Of a DNA stretch of 64,000 nt, positions 1 through 7,815 are shown piece after piece. Origin of the DNA: DASPWV01 sp046726375 (GTDB lineage Bacteria; Acidobacteriota; Vicinamibacteria; Vicinamibacterales; UBA2999); contig JBKPAJ010000017.1 of the NCBI GenBank assembly GCA_046726375.1, positions 62,001-126,000 of the forward strand. Direction: 5' to 3'. Under the pieces are notes generated by a model, which saw only the letters and a program-made list of their open reading frames with translations, made no database searches and was not told the origin of the DNA. The translations under genes were made by a program, and so were the position numbers. Position 1 is the stretch's first letter. Each line of letters opens with the position of its first letter.

Positions 1-2505
1 TTTACCACGCTGGAACTCCAGTTCGAGCCGGTGAACGAGTCGATCATCGAGCCGCAGACCTATCTCTATTACATCCAGAGCGCAAACCTGGTGAGCCGGT
101 CTTCGACGGGCATCTGGTTGCCGTTCAACGAGGACACCGAACGCAGTCTGCGTGAAGATTTCAAGCGGCTGTGGGCGACCAACTTCCTCGACAACCTCTG
201 GATCGAAGTCAAGGATCAGCCCTACGCCAACGGCGTGATCGGCAAGCACGTGATCTTCCACATGGAAGAGCGTCCGCGCGTGAAGATCGTCGACTACACC
301 GGTTCGACCAAGATCGAGCGCACCAAGGTGGACGAGAAGATGAAGGAGGCCAACGTCTCGCTTCGTCTCGATTCGTTCCTCGATCAGGGCGCGATTCGCC
401 GCGTCGAAGGCATTCTCCGCAACATGATGGCGGAGAAGGGCTATCAGTTTGCCGAGGTCAAGTCGCATGTCGAAGCGCTGCCTGGCGGCCCGAAACTGGT
501 CAAGGTCGTGTTCGACGTCAACGAAGGGCCGAAGGTCAAGGTCCGATCGATCGACTTCATCGGCAACAAGGCGTTCGGCGACGGCACGCTGAAACGCAAG
601 ATGAAGAACACCAAGAGCCAGTGGATGTTCTCCTGGATCACCGGCCGCGGCACGTTCCAGGAAGCGAAGTTCGAGGAAGACGCCGACAAGGTCGAAACGT
701 TTTACCGCGAGGAAGGCTACATCCAGGCGCGCGTTGGCCAACCCGAAATCAAGACCCTTGAAGACTCCAAGGACAAGGAAACGCGCTGGGTGGAATTGCG
801 CATCCCCGTGACCGAAGGTGAACGCTACCGCGTCGGCGAAGTTGGCTTCCAGGGCAATACCGTCGTCAGTACCGAGTTGCTGCGTCCTCTTCTCAAATTG
901 AAAAAGGGCGACTGGTATTCCGAAAAGGACGTGCGCAAGTTCTTCGAAAAATCGCGCGAGGTCTATGGCGCCGGCGGCTACATGGAGTTCACCGGGTATC
1001 CCGAATACAAGTTCATCGATGCCGCGGAAGGACCTGTTGCGGGACCGGCACAATCGAGCGTTGACGTCACGCTCAAGCTCACGGAAGGCGAGCAGTACTT
1101 CGTCAACCGTCTCACGTTCACCGGCAACACGACGACGCGCGACAACGTCATCCGGCGCGAGATGCGCGTAATCGAAGGCATGCCGTTCAACACCGAGGCG
1201 CTCAAGTACAGCATTCGCCGCCTCAATCAGCTTGGCTACTTTCAGAACCTCGAGCAGTCACCGGACGCCGTCGATGTGCAGAAAACGGCGGGATCGAAAA
1301 ACGAGGTGGACGTCACGCTCAAGCTGCAGGAGCAGAACCGCAATCAGTTGACGTTCGGCGCTGGTGTGTCGCAGTTCGAAGGCTTCTTCGGGCAGTTGTC
1401 GTTCCAGACCTCAAACTTCATGGGCCGCGGCGAGTCGCTCACCGTTTCGCTGCAGGCAGGGTCGCGCGCGGAAAATTATCAGGTCGCCTTCACCGAGCCG
1501 TTCCTCTTCGATCGCAACATTACCGGCGGTATCGATATCTACAGGCGCTCGATTCAGTACATCGGGCAGTTCACGCAAAAAGCGGTCGGCGGCAACGTGA
1601 TGTTCGGCTTCCCGATATCGGGCTTTTCTCGCATGTTCCTGACCTATTCGTATGAAGGCGTCAGGGTCACTGATCTCAACCCGCTCTACCAGGATCCGCG
1701 CATCATCCAGAACAACCCGTTCTTGCAGGACTCGCTGCTCGTGGGCCAGGGCGGCAAGCGGCGCGTGAGCAAGATCACGCCGAGCTACGTGTTCAACACG
1801 ATCGACAACCCGATCTTCCCCACGACGGGCCGGCGGCTGTCGCTCTCCAGCGATTTCGCGGGCATTGGCGGCAACACCAATTTCATCAAGCCGCGCGCCG
1901 AAGGCATCCTGATTTTCCGCCACACCGGCCGCACGTCGGTCGCCTTCCGTGGCCTGACCGAGTATGTGCGTCCGTACGGAAACACCGTCGTCCTGCCACT
2001 GTTCGAGCGGCTGTTCCTCGGCGGCGAATATAGTGTCCGCGGCTTCGACATCCGCACCATCGGCCCGCGCGACCCGACCAACAACATCGTCATCGGCGGC
2101 AACAAGAGTCTGTTGTTCAACGCCGAGTACATGATCACGATCGCGCAGCCGGTACGTCTCATCCTGTTTGCCGACGCCGGCCAGGTGCGCGATTTCGGCG
2201 AGTCGTTTGCGTGGTACGAGGACATCACCCAGCTGGTGTTTCCACCGTCGCCCGTTCTCACCGATCCGTTTGCGACGGTGACGCTCAATGCGCCCAACGC
2301 GCCTGGACCGGAAAAAGTGGTCGTCGGCCGAGCCAACGCGTTCAAGACGTCAACGGGTGCCGAAATCCGCTTCTTCATGCCGGTTCTCAACGTGCCGTTC
2401 CGGTTGATTTTCGCGATGAACCCATCGCGCACCGGTGTGCTGGACAACAGCCTGTTGCCGTCGAAACGGTTCACGTTCCGCTTTGCCGTTGGTTCGACGT
2501 TCTAA
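1..2505 (+). CDS. bamA: BamA outer-membrane assembly factor, 5' partial
   Basis: BamA is the core of the machine that folds and inserts beta-barrel proteins into the outer membrane. The frame is open to the left edge (first codon TTT at position 1), so the gene begins outside the window; a GTG at 31 is only an internal candidate. About the first 440 visible residues are repeated POTRA-type modules with the usual RxxxFxGN-like pattern (for example IDFIGNKAFGDGTLKRKM and LTFTGNTTTRDNVIRREM). The rest is a 16-stranded barrel of the surface-antigen family. It carries the diagnostic loop-6 VRGF motif (YSVRGFDIRTIGP) and ends in a terminal aromatic residue (VGSTF) as a barrel signal. The neighbouring ompH/skp chaperone gene and lipid A genes form the usual bamA-skp-lpx context, but lpxD is not present here. 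Confidence 0.96.
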   Translation, partial: FTTLELQFEPVNESIIEPQTYLYYIQSANLVSRSSTGIWLPFNEDTERSLREDFKRLWATNFLDNLWIEVKDQPYANGVIGKHVIFHMEERPRVKIVDYTGSTKIERTKVDEKMKEANVSLRLDSFLDQGAIRRVEGILRNMMAEKGYQFAEVKSHVEALPGGPKLVKVVFDVNEGPKVKVRSIDFIGNKAFGDGTLKRKMKNTKSQWMFSWITGRGTFQEAKFEEDADKVETFYREEGYIQARVGQPEIKTLEDSKDKETRWVELRIPVTEGERYRVGEVGFQGNTVVSTELLRPLLKLKKGDWYSEKDVRKFFEKSREVYGAGGYMEFTGYPEYKFIDAAEGPVAGPAQSSVDVTLKLTEGEQYFVNRLTFTGNTTTRDNVIRREMRVIEGMPFNTEALKYSIRRLNQLGYFQNLEQSPDAVDVQKTAGSKNEVDVTLKLQEQNRNQLTFGAGVSQFEGFFGQLSFQTSNFMGRGESLTVSLQAGSRAENYQVAFTEPFLFDRNITGGIDIYRRSIQYIGQFTQKAVGGNVMFGFPISGFSRMFLTYSYEGVRVTDLNPLYQDPRIIQNNPFLQDSLLVGQGGKRRVSKITPSYVFNTIDNPIFPTTGRRLSLSSDFAGIGGNTNFIKPRAEGILIFRHTGRTSVAFRGLTEYVRPYGNTVVLPLFERLFLGGEYSVRGFDIRTIGPRDPTNNIVIGGNKSLLFNAEYMITIAQPVRLILFADAGQVRDFGESFAWYEDITQLVFPPSPVLTDPFATVTLNAPNAPGPEKVVVGRANAFKTSTGAEIRFFMPVLNVPFRLIFAMNPSRTGVLDNSLLPSKRFTFRFAVGSTF

Positions 2506-2600
2506 AGAACGAAGAACGACGCACCAAGACGTAAGAGCCGGGAACAAAACAACGAAGCAGGAACGAAGTATTCAAGGCGGGTTTTTGAGATGGGGGACCG
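2506..2600. repeat. low-complexity AAGAACGAAGAACG element
   Basis: The bamA-lipoprotein gap opens with purine-rich words such as AAAGAACGAAGAACGACG. The inverse complement reappears inside the next gene's signal peptide (about 2640-2690: CGTTCTTTGTTCGTCG). The whole can fold as a long imperfect hairpin that buries the lipoprotein start region. It is one of several word-repeat elements in this window. Confidence 0.55.
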
Positions 2601-2612
2601 GGAATCGTCGCG

Positions 2613-3071
2613 ATGAAAGCAGCCACTTCCAGAAAGACTTTACGTTCTTTGTTCGTCGTTCTGAGTTCTTCGTTCGTAGTTCTCACCGCGGCGGCGTGTG
2701 ATGAAAACGTGCCGACGGCACCGGACCGCCCGGATCCCGTCGTCGTGACGGATACCTTCTCCGGCACCCTCGCGAAGAATTCGGCAGCGACCCATAGCTT
2801 CACGGCGTCCTCGACCGGCAGCCTCACCGCGACGTTGACCGCGGTTGGTCCCGACGCGAAAGGTGCCGACAATCTGCCGCTGGTGGTGGGGTTCGGCGTC
2901 GGGATCTGGAATGGGTTGTTGTGCGATGTGCGGCTGGCGCAGGATCGCGCAATTCAGAGCACTGTGATCCTGGGCAACGTCAACGCCAGCAGCCCGCTGT
3001 GCGTGCGGATCTTCGACGTGGGCACCGTCGTCGATCAAGTCGACTACACGATTCGCGTCGATCACCCGTAA
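2613..3071 (+). CDS. small putative lipoprotein with PPC-like domain
   Basis: A 152-residue exported protein with a typical lipoprotein signal: basic N-terminus, hydrophobic stretch, then lipobox LTAAAC with Cys29. The mature part starts with an acidic, Pro/Thr-rich linker. It then has a beta-rich segment (DTFSGTLAKNSAATHSFTASSTGSLTATLTAV) resembling pre-peptidase C-terminal (PPC) or bacterial Ig-like folds, with two Cys that could form a disulfide. Function is unknown; it lies between bamA and ompH/skp, so an envelope location is likely. The signal-peptide DNA (about 2640-2690) is itself a run of the word GTTCTTCGTTC, the inverse of the word repeated just upstream at 2506-2530. The hydrophobic core FVVLSSSFVVL is therefore an encoded repeat. 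Confidence 0.6.
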   Translation: MKAATSRKTLRSLFVVLSSSFVVLTAAACDENVPTAPDRPDPVVVTDTFSGTLAKNSAATHSFTASSTGSLTATLTAVGPDAKGADNLPLVVGFGVGIWNGLLCDVRLAQDRAIQSTVILGNVNASSPLCVRIFDVGTVVDQVDYTIRVDHP

Positions 3072-3075
3072 GGAC

Positions 3076-3182
3076 CCCAGGGATCACAGAGAGATCGGGG
3101 AGATCGGGGAGAATCAAAACGGGAGATCAGGTTGATCAGGGAGAGAAAAACTGGGTTCTCCCCGACCTCTTTGATCTCCCTG
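3076..3182. repeat. GAGATC/GGGGAGATC word repeat with inverted arm (hairpin)
   Basis: Direct copies of GAGATCGGGG (3091-3110) are followed by a long hairpin: GGGAGATCA (3121-3129) pairs with TGATCTCCC (3172-3180), and inside it GGGAGA (3139-3144) pairs with TCTCCC (3157-3162). No T-run follows, so it is not a standard intrinsic terminator. It occupies most of the gap between the lipoprotein and ompH/skp genes. Confidence 0.6.
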
Positions 3183-3246
3183 TTGTCGACGCAATCAAAC
3201 GGTTAGAATTGAAGTTTCCTATTGCGTCTTGAAAGGACATAGAGCG

Positions 3247-3912
3247 ATGAAAGGTTTTGTTCTTGGCGCTGCCATGGCACTGGTTCTTGCCGGCGCGCTC
3301 ACATTTGCACAAACCCAGACGCCGCCCGCGCAGCCTCCGCCCAAGCCCACAGCCCCGGCGCAACCTGCGCCCAAGCCCGGAGCCCCGGCGCAACCGGCAC
3401 CCGCACCGGCCCCGGCTCCGCGGCCGTTCCCGGAAGGCGCCAAGATGGCGTTTGTGGTGTTGCAGCGGATCGTCAACGAATCGGCGGAGGGCAAAGCCGC
3501 GTCGGCACAGATTCAGGCGCTGCAGCAGAAAAGGGCCAATGAGCTGACCGAAAAGAACAAGCAGCTTCAGGGCTTGCAGCAAAAGCTCGAGAAAGAAGCC
3601 TCGGTGATGAGCACGAGCGCGCAAGCCGATCTCCAGAAGCAGGCGGAAAAGATTCAAGTGGATATCCAGCGCGGTACTCAGGACGCGCAGCAGGAAATCC
3701 AGGATCTCCAGAATCAGCTGCAGCAGCAGTTCCAGCAGAAGATCGATCCGATTCTCGCGCAGGTCGGCCAGGAAAAAGGGCTGCACTTCATCTTCAACGG
3801 CCCCGACTCGGGACTGGTGTGGGCTGATCTTGGACTCGACATTTCAGCGGAAGTAATCAAGAGGCTCGACGCAACCTACAAGGGCGCGCCGACGAAGCCT
3901 CCTGTGAGGTGA
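3247..3912 (+). CDS. OmpH/Skp-like periplasmic chaperone
   Basis: A 221-residue exported protein. The signal peptide (GFVLGAAMALVLAGALTFA) is followed by an unusually long Pro/Ala linker (about residues 22-58). After that comes the OmpH fold: a short beta strand (KMAFVVLQRIVNESAEGKA), a long Gln/Lys-rich coiled coil (about residues 75-165) and closing strands (KGLHFIFNGPDSGLVWAD). Skp holds unfolded outer-membrane proteins in the periplasm before BamA inserts them, which fits its place after bamA. I take the ATG at 3247, with AAAGGA about ten bases upstream, over a TTG at 3229 in the same frame, because 3247 gives a clean signal peptide. The Pro-rich spacer, probably lifting the chaperone off the membrane or linking partners, is the odd part. 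Confidence 0.85.
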   Translation: MKGFVLGAAMALVLAGALTFAQTQTPPAQPPPKPTAPAQPAPKPGAPAQPAPAPAPAPRPFPEGAKMAFVVLQRIVNESAEGKAASAQIQALQQKRANELTEKNKQLQGLQQKLEKEASVMSTSAQADLQKQAEKIQVDIQRGTQDAQQEIQDLQNQLQQQFQQKIDPILAQVGQEKGLHFIFNGPDSGLVWADLGLDISAEVIKRLDATYKGAPTKPPVR

Positions 3913-4001
3913 AATTCGAAATTCAAATTGCAAAATGAAGGAGCAGGGCCGGCGTGCACAACGTCCGGTCCTCTTTTTGATTTCGAATTTCGCATTTCGA
4001 A
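3911..4001. repeat. ATTTCGAA word repeat enclosing the terminator
   Basis: GAAATTCGAAAT (3911-3922) on the left and ATTTCGAATTTC (3980-3991) on the right are inverted partners, with extra degenerate copies on both sides. They enclose the intrinsic terminator hairpin. The stretch is AT-rich against a GC-rich background. Confidence 0.6.
3945..3978 (+). terminator. intrinsic terminator after ompH/skp
   Basis: AGGGCCGGCG (3945-3954) pairs with CGTCCGGTCCT (3962-3972), allowing one bulge and one G-T pair, across a 7-base loop. It is followed by CTTTTT (3973-3978). This should end the bamA-skp transcript. Confidence 0.7.
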
Positions 4002-4002
4002 T

Positions 4003-4008
4003 TAATCT
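4003..4008 (+). promoter_or_regulatory. candidate -10 for the lpx-mqn operon
   Basis: TAATCT lies nine bases before the TTG start of the fabZ-lpxA gene and just after the upstream terminator. No convincing -35 is visible. If used, the 5' UTR would be about two bases. Confidence 0.35.
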
Positions 4009-4017
4009 AGGTCTGGT

Positions 4018-5262
4018 TTGTCTTCCTTTCACCCCTCCACGCTGGACCGCCTGTCGTTCCGCTATCCATCGTCACTGATCGACACTGTTACCGAACACGA
4101 TCCCGGTCGCCGCATCGTTGCGGTCAAGAACCTGACCGTCAACGAGGAGTTTTTTTCCGGCCACTTTCCGGGTGCGCCGCTCATGCCCGGCGTGCTGATG
4201 ATCGAAACGCTGACGCAAGCGGCGACACTGCTGCTGGTCGATCGAGTGCCCGGCCGCGTGGCGTTGCGCGGAGTGGAGAACGCAAAATTCCGCCGCCAGG
4301 TCGTGCCGGGCGATCAACTCAGGCTCGAAGTGGCAGTGGCGCGCCGCCGCGGCGGCGTCGTGCGCGCCGTCGGATCGGCCAGCGTGGACGACCAAATCGT
4401 GGCTGAAGCAGAGCTGATTCTCGCCGTCACGGACGACGACGCGGCGATCGATCCCACCGCGCGGATTCATTCCAGAGCGCGCGTGGGCGCCGGCACCACG
4501 ATCGGTCCCAACGCCGTGGTCGGCGCCGATGTCGTCATTGGTCGACGCTGCCGCGTTGGCGCGTCGGCAGTGATCGACGGCCACACCATCATTGGCGACG
4601 AAACGGAAATCTACCCGTTCGCGTCGATTGGCCTGCCGCCGCAGGACTTGAAATACAAGGGCGAACCGACGACGCTCGAGATCGGCACACGCAACATCTT
4701 TCGCGAGTTCGTGACGATTCATCGCGGCACGGCGGGCGGTGGCGGTCGAACGACCATCGGCGACGGCAACCTGTTCATGGGGTACGTGCACGTGGCGCAC
4801 GATTGTCATGTCGGCAGCAGCACCATCTTCGGTCCGCACGCCACGCTGGGCGGCCACGTGTCGGTCGAGGACTTCGCGAACATCAGCGCCGGGTCGGCAG
4901 TGCATCAGTTTTGCCGTGTCGGCTGTCACGCGTTCATCGGCGGCTACTCGGTTGTTACCAAAGACGCATTGCCGTACGCGCGCACGGTAGGCAGCCGCCC
5001 CGCGCGCATTTTCGGTGCGAATACGATCGGGTTGATGCGCCGCGGTTTTTCGAAGGAAACTGTCACGAAGTTGAAGCGGGCGTTTCGCTATCTGCTGCAA
5101 TCGAAGCTCAACACGAGCCAGGCGCTCGCGCAAATCGAGAACGACCCCGCGCTGGCGTGCCCCGAAGTGTCCTACCTTGTGCGGTTCATTCGCACGGCGC
5201 CGCGCGGTGTCACCCTCAGGCGCGGCCGCAAGGCAGAAGACACCTCCACAGAAGACGAATGA
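4018..5262 (+). CDS. FabZ-LpxA fusion (hydroxyacyl-ACP dehydratase / UDP-GlcNAc acyltransferase)
   Basis: One 414-residue frame joins two lipid enzymes. Residues about 1-137 are a FabZ hot-dog domain with the active-site motif FFSGHFPGAPLMPGVL (His49) and catalytic Glu63 in MIETLTQ. Residues about 143-405 are LpxA: left-handed beta-helix hexapeptides (IGPNAVVGADVVIG), NQDLKY-like PQDLKYKGEPT, IHRGT, and catalytic His261 in HVAHDCHVG. The tail has HQFCRVG and GLMRRGFS. LpxA puts a 3-hydroxyacyl chain from acyl carrier protein on UDP-GlcNAc, the first lipid A step; FabZ dehydrates the same 3-hydroxyacyl-ACP pool in fatty acid elongation. The two are usually separate neighbouring genes; FabZ is better known fused to LpxC. 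The start is TTG 4018, and lpxI follows with an ATGA overlap. Confidence 0.93.
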   Translation: MSSFHPSTLDRLSFRYPSSLIDTVTEHDPGRRIVAVKNLTVNEEFFSGHFPGAPLMPGVLMIETLTQAATLLLVDRVPGRVALRGVENAKFRRQVVPGDQLRLEVAVARRRGGVVRAVGSASVDDQIVAEAELILAVTDDDAAIDPTARIHSRARVGAGTTIGPNAVVGADVVIGRRCRVGASAVIDGHTIIGDETEIYPFASIGLPPQDLKYKGEPTTLEIGTRNIFREFVTIHRGTAGGGGRTTIGDGNLFMGYVHVAHDCHVGSSTIFGPHATLGGHVSVEDFANISAGSAVHQFCRVGCHAFIGGYSVVTKDALPYARTVGSRPARIFGANTIGLMRRGFSKETVTKLKRAFRYLLQSKLNTSQALAQIENDPALACPEVSYLVRFIRTAPRGVTLRRGRKAEDTSTEDE

Positions 5263-6077
5263 AGCTCGGCCTGATTGCCGGAAACGGGCAATTTCCATTT
5301 CTCGTTCTCGACGCCGCTCGCTCTCTCGGTCACGACGTCACCGTCGTCGCCGTCAAAGACGAGGCTTTTCCCGATATCGAGACCGCCGCTGCGAAGACGC
5401 CCGCGGCGGCCGTGCACTGGGTCGGCCTCGGGCAGCTGGGGAAATGCATCGACCATCTGGAGCGAGCCGGCTGCACCCAGGCCATCATGGCCGGCCAGGT
5501 GAAACACACGAAGATTTTTGGCGGCGTTGTCCCCGACATGACGATGCTGTCGGTGTTTACCCGCCTGAGATCGCGCAACACCGATGCACTCATCGCGGCG
5601 GTTGCCGATGTCATGCGCGACCACGGGATCGAGTTGCTCGACTCCACGGCGTTCCTGGAGCCGCTGCTGGCGCGGGCCGGTGTGCTGACGCGGCGCGCGC
5701 CCAACGCGCAGGAAGCGGCCGACCTCGCGTTCGGCTACCGCATGGCTGATACCATTGCAGGTTTGGACATCGGCCAAACCGTTTGCGTGAAGGATCAAGC
5801 GGTTGTTGCGGTAGAAGCCATGGAGGGCACTGACGAAACGATCGCGCGCGCTGGCCGGCTTGCCGGAGCGGGCGTGACCGTCGTGAAAGTAGCCAAGCCA
5901 GGTCAGGACATGCGCTTCGACGTGCCCGTCGTCGGCGTTCCCACGATTGAGGCGATGAAAGCGGCTGGAGCGGCGGTGCTATCGATCGATGCAGGGAAGA
6001 CGCTGGTCCTCGGCCGCGCCGCGATGACTGCGGCGGCCGATGCTGCGGGTATTGTCGTGATAGGCCGCGCGCGATGA
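5259..6077 (+). CDS. lpxI: LpxI, UDP-2,3-diacylglucosamine pyrophosphatase
   Basis: A 272-residue DUF1009/LpxI-family protein. It hydrolyses UDP-2,3-diacylglucosamine to lipid X and UMP, replacing the LpxH enzyme of enterobacteria. Family landmarks are the N-terminal LGLIAGNGQFP nucleotide-binding-like loop, MAGQVKHTKIF in the middle and the C-terminal VVKVAKPGQDMRFDVP and VGVPTIE blocks. The ATG at 5259 overlaps the fabZ-lpxA stop (ATGA), and its own stop overlaps the next start in the same way, so the lipid A genes are translationally coupled. Confidence 0.92.
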   Translation: MKLGLIAGNGQFPFLVLDAARSLGHDVTVVAVKDEAFPDIETAAAKTPAAAVHWVGLGQLGKCIDHLERAGCTQAIMAGQVKHTKIFGGVVPDMTMLSVFTRLRSRNTDALIAAVADVMRDHGIELLDSTAFLEPLLARAGVLTRRAPNAQEAADLAFGYRMADTIAGLDIGQTVCVKDQAVVAVEAMEGTDETIARAGRLAGAGVTVVKVAKPGQDMRFDVPVVGVPTIEAMKAAGAAVLSIDAGKTLVLGRAAMTAAADAAGIVVIGRAR

Positions 6078-6991
6078 GAGTTGGTGTCATCGGCGTCGGT
6101 CATCTCGGCCGTCACCACGCGCGGATTCTTGCCGCGCTGCCGCAGGTGCAGCTTGCCGGCGTCGTCGATATCAATCGCGACCGGGCGGAACAGGTTGCCA
6201 CCGTCCACCGCACGCGCGCGTTTAGCGACTGGCGTGAGCTGCGCCCGCACGTGGATGCGGTCACGGTCGCGACGCCGACCGAAACGCATCTCGCCATCGT
6301 GGAACCGCTGCTCGAGAGCGGCGTGCACACGCTGGTTGAGAAGCCGATGACGCGCACGATTGCCGACGCGGACCGGCTGATTGCGGCGGCGAGCAAAAGC
6401 GGTGTGGCGTTCGGCGTCGGGCACACGGAGAGCTTCAATCCTGCCGTGGCCGCGGCCCGCGGACTGGTGCACGAACCGCGCTTCATCGAGGTCCATCGGC
6501 TCGGAACGTTCCCAGATCGGAGCCTCGACATCGACGTCGTGTTCGATCTGATGATTCACGACCTCGATCTCGTGATCGATTTCGTGAGCGACGAAGTGAT
6601 GAGCATCGATGCTGTCGGCGTACCCGTCCTTACGCCGAGGATTGACATCGCCAACGTGCGGCTTCGCTTTGCGCGCGGCTGCATCGCCAACCTGACCGCA
6701 AGCCGAATCAGCCGCGATCGCGTGCGCAAGATCAGGTTTTTTCAGCGCGACTCGTACGTATCGATCGATTACACCGCGCAGGACGTCGAGGTCTGGCGGC
6801 TGGTTTCCCGATCGGGTGCCATGCCATCGATCGAAGGCGGCAAGCTCGACGTCAATCAGGAGGAGCCGCTCAAACGCGAGCTCGAGGACTTTGTCAACGC
6901 CGCACGCGAGCGGCGGCAGCCCAGCGTACCGGGCACGCGCGGCCGGGCCGCGCTCGCGCTCGCCGAACAGATCGTGGAGAGACTGGGTTGA
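6074..6991 (+). CDS. Gfo/Idh/MocA-family NAD(P)-dependent oxidoreductase
   Basis: A 305-residue two-domain dehydrogenase. The N-terminal Rossmann fold (VGVIGVGHLGRHHARIL) is followed by the family hallmark EKP (LVEKPMT), where the Lys is catalytic, and a C-terminal alpha/beta domain with the DLMIHDLDLV motif. Related genes often sit next to lpxA-lpxI-lpxB and are thought to oxidise UDP-GlcNAc derivatives (GnnA-like) or other nucleotide sugars. The exact substrate cannot be read from sequence; no GnnB-like aminotransferase is beside it. It is coupled to lpxI by ATGA and to the next gene by TTGA. Confidence 0.85.
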   Translation: MRVGVIGVGHLGRHHARILAALPQVQLAGVVDINRDRAEQVATVHRTRAFSDWRELRPHVDAVTVATPTETHLAIVEPLLESGVHTLVEKPMTRTIADADRLIAAASKSGVAFGVGHTESFNPAVAAARGLVHEPRFIEVHRLGTFPDRSLDIDVVFDLMIHDLDLVIDFVSDEVMSIDAVGVPVLTPRIDIANVRLRFARGCIANLTASRISRDRVRKIRFFQRDSYVSIDYTAQDVEVWRLVSRSGAMPSIEGGKLDVNQEEPLKRELEDFVNAARERRQPSVPGTRGRAALALAEQIVERLG

Positions 6992-7815
6992 CGCTCGATA
7001 CCGAGAACATTCTGACGCTCGGCATGCGAGCGGACGACGCGCGCCGCAGGAGTGGTTCGTCGCGCGTGTATTACCAGCGCGTGCAGGTGCTCGGTATCGC
7101 GGAGGTTCGCGACGGGTTGATGATTCCCGCGCCGGCATCGGAAGTGCGGCTCATGGACACGCCGGCAGGCTTCGATGACGCCCTCCACGCGGTGCGGGCG
7201 GTAAAGCAGGCCGCAGGCCCACGTCCGGTGTCGGCGTTCTCGCTCGCCGAGATCGCTGCGCGTATTCGGGAGGGTTGGGGCGACTGGCGTACGGCGCTCA
7301 CGAAATTGTCGGCCGCCGGCATGATGGACTTTGCCGAAACGCCCGTCGACCTGCTGGACGACCTGAACGAGCTGGTGGCGATGGCGCGCTCCGCCGGGTT
7401 CAGCGTTCAGCGTCTCACCATTGCTCACGCTGCCGCTGATCGCAAGGCGGAGATTCTCGAACGCATCCGCGACTGCGTGGCGGAGGTTGGCGGCATCGTA
7501 CGAGTCAGTCCACTGCCGCGCAACGTCCCAGTCGATAAACCGACCACCGGCTACGAAGACGTTCGCATGGTGGCGCTGACGCGCCTCGCGCTCGACAATA
7601 TCTCCGAAGGCCGGCCCACTTTCGTCGAAGTTGACTGGAGTCTGTACGGGCCCAAGCTCGCGCAGGTCGCGCTCACCTTCGGCGCGGATTTTCTCGATGC
7701 GGTACCTGCCACGACGGATGCGTCGCTCGGCCGCCGGCGCGGCACGGTCGAGGACGTGGAGCGTAACATTCGCGCCGCCGGCTTCGAGCCGCAGGAGTAC
7801 CGCCCCTCTTCATGA
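6988..7815 (+). CDS. MqnE/MqnC-like protein lacking the radical-SAM cysteine motif
   Basis: A 275-residue protein that aligns by eye along its length with the menaquinone radical-SAM enzymes MqnE and MqnC. Landmarks in order: LGMRADDARRRSGSSRVYY, SEVRLMD, VSAFSLAEIAA, LSAAGMMDFAETP, VAEVGGIVRVSPLP, TGYEDVRMVALTRLALDNI and YGPKLAQVALTFGADFLD. The segment that should hold CxxxCxxC, between about residues 30 and 50, is shortened and has no Cys. The only Cys in the protein lies far downstream (RIRDCVAEV), so no [4Fe-4S]-SAM chemistry is expected. It begins with TTG overlapping the previous stop and its stop overlaps mqnA, so it is firmly in the menaquinone operon. A partner or scaffold role for the real enzymes, or a new catalytic role, are both inference. 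Confidence 0.75.
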   Translation: MTLDTENILTLGMRADDARRRSGSSRVYYQRVQVLGIAEVRDGLMIPAPASEVRLMDTPAGFDDALHAVRAVKQAAGPRPVSAFSLAEIAARIREGWGDWRTALTKLSAAGMMDFAETPVDLLDDLNELVAMARSAGFSVQRLTIAHAAADRKAEILERIRDCVAEVGGIVRVSPLPRNVPVDKPTTGYEDVRMVALTRLALDNISEGRPTFVEVDWSLYGPKLAQVALTFGADFLDAVPATTDASLGRRRGTVEDVERNIRAAGFEPQEYRPSS

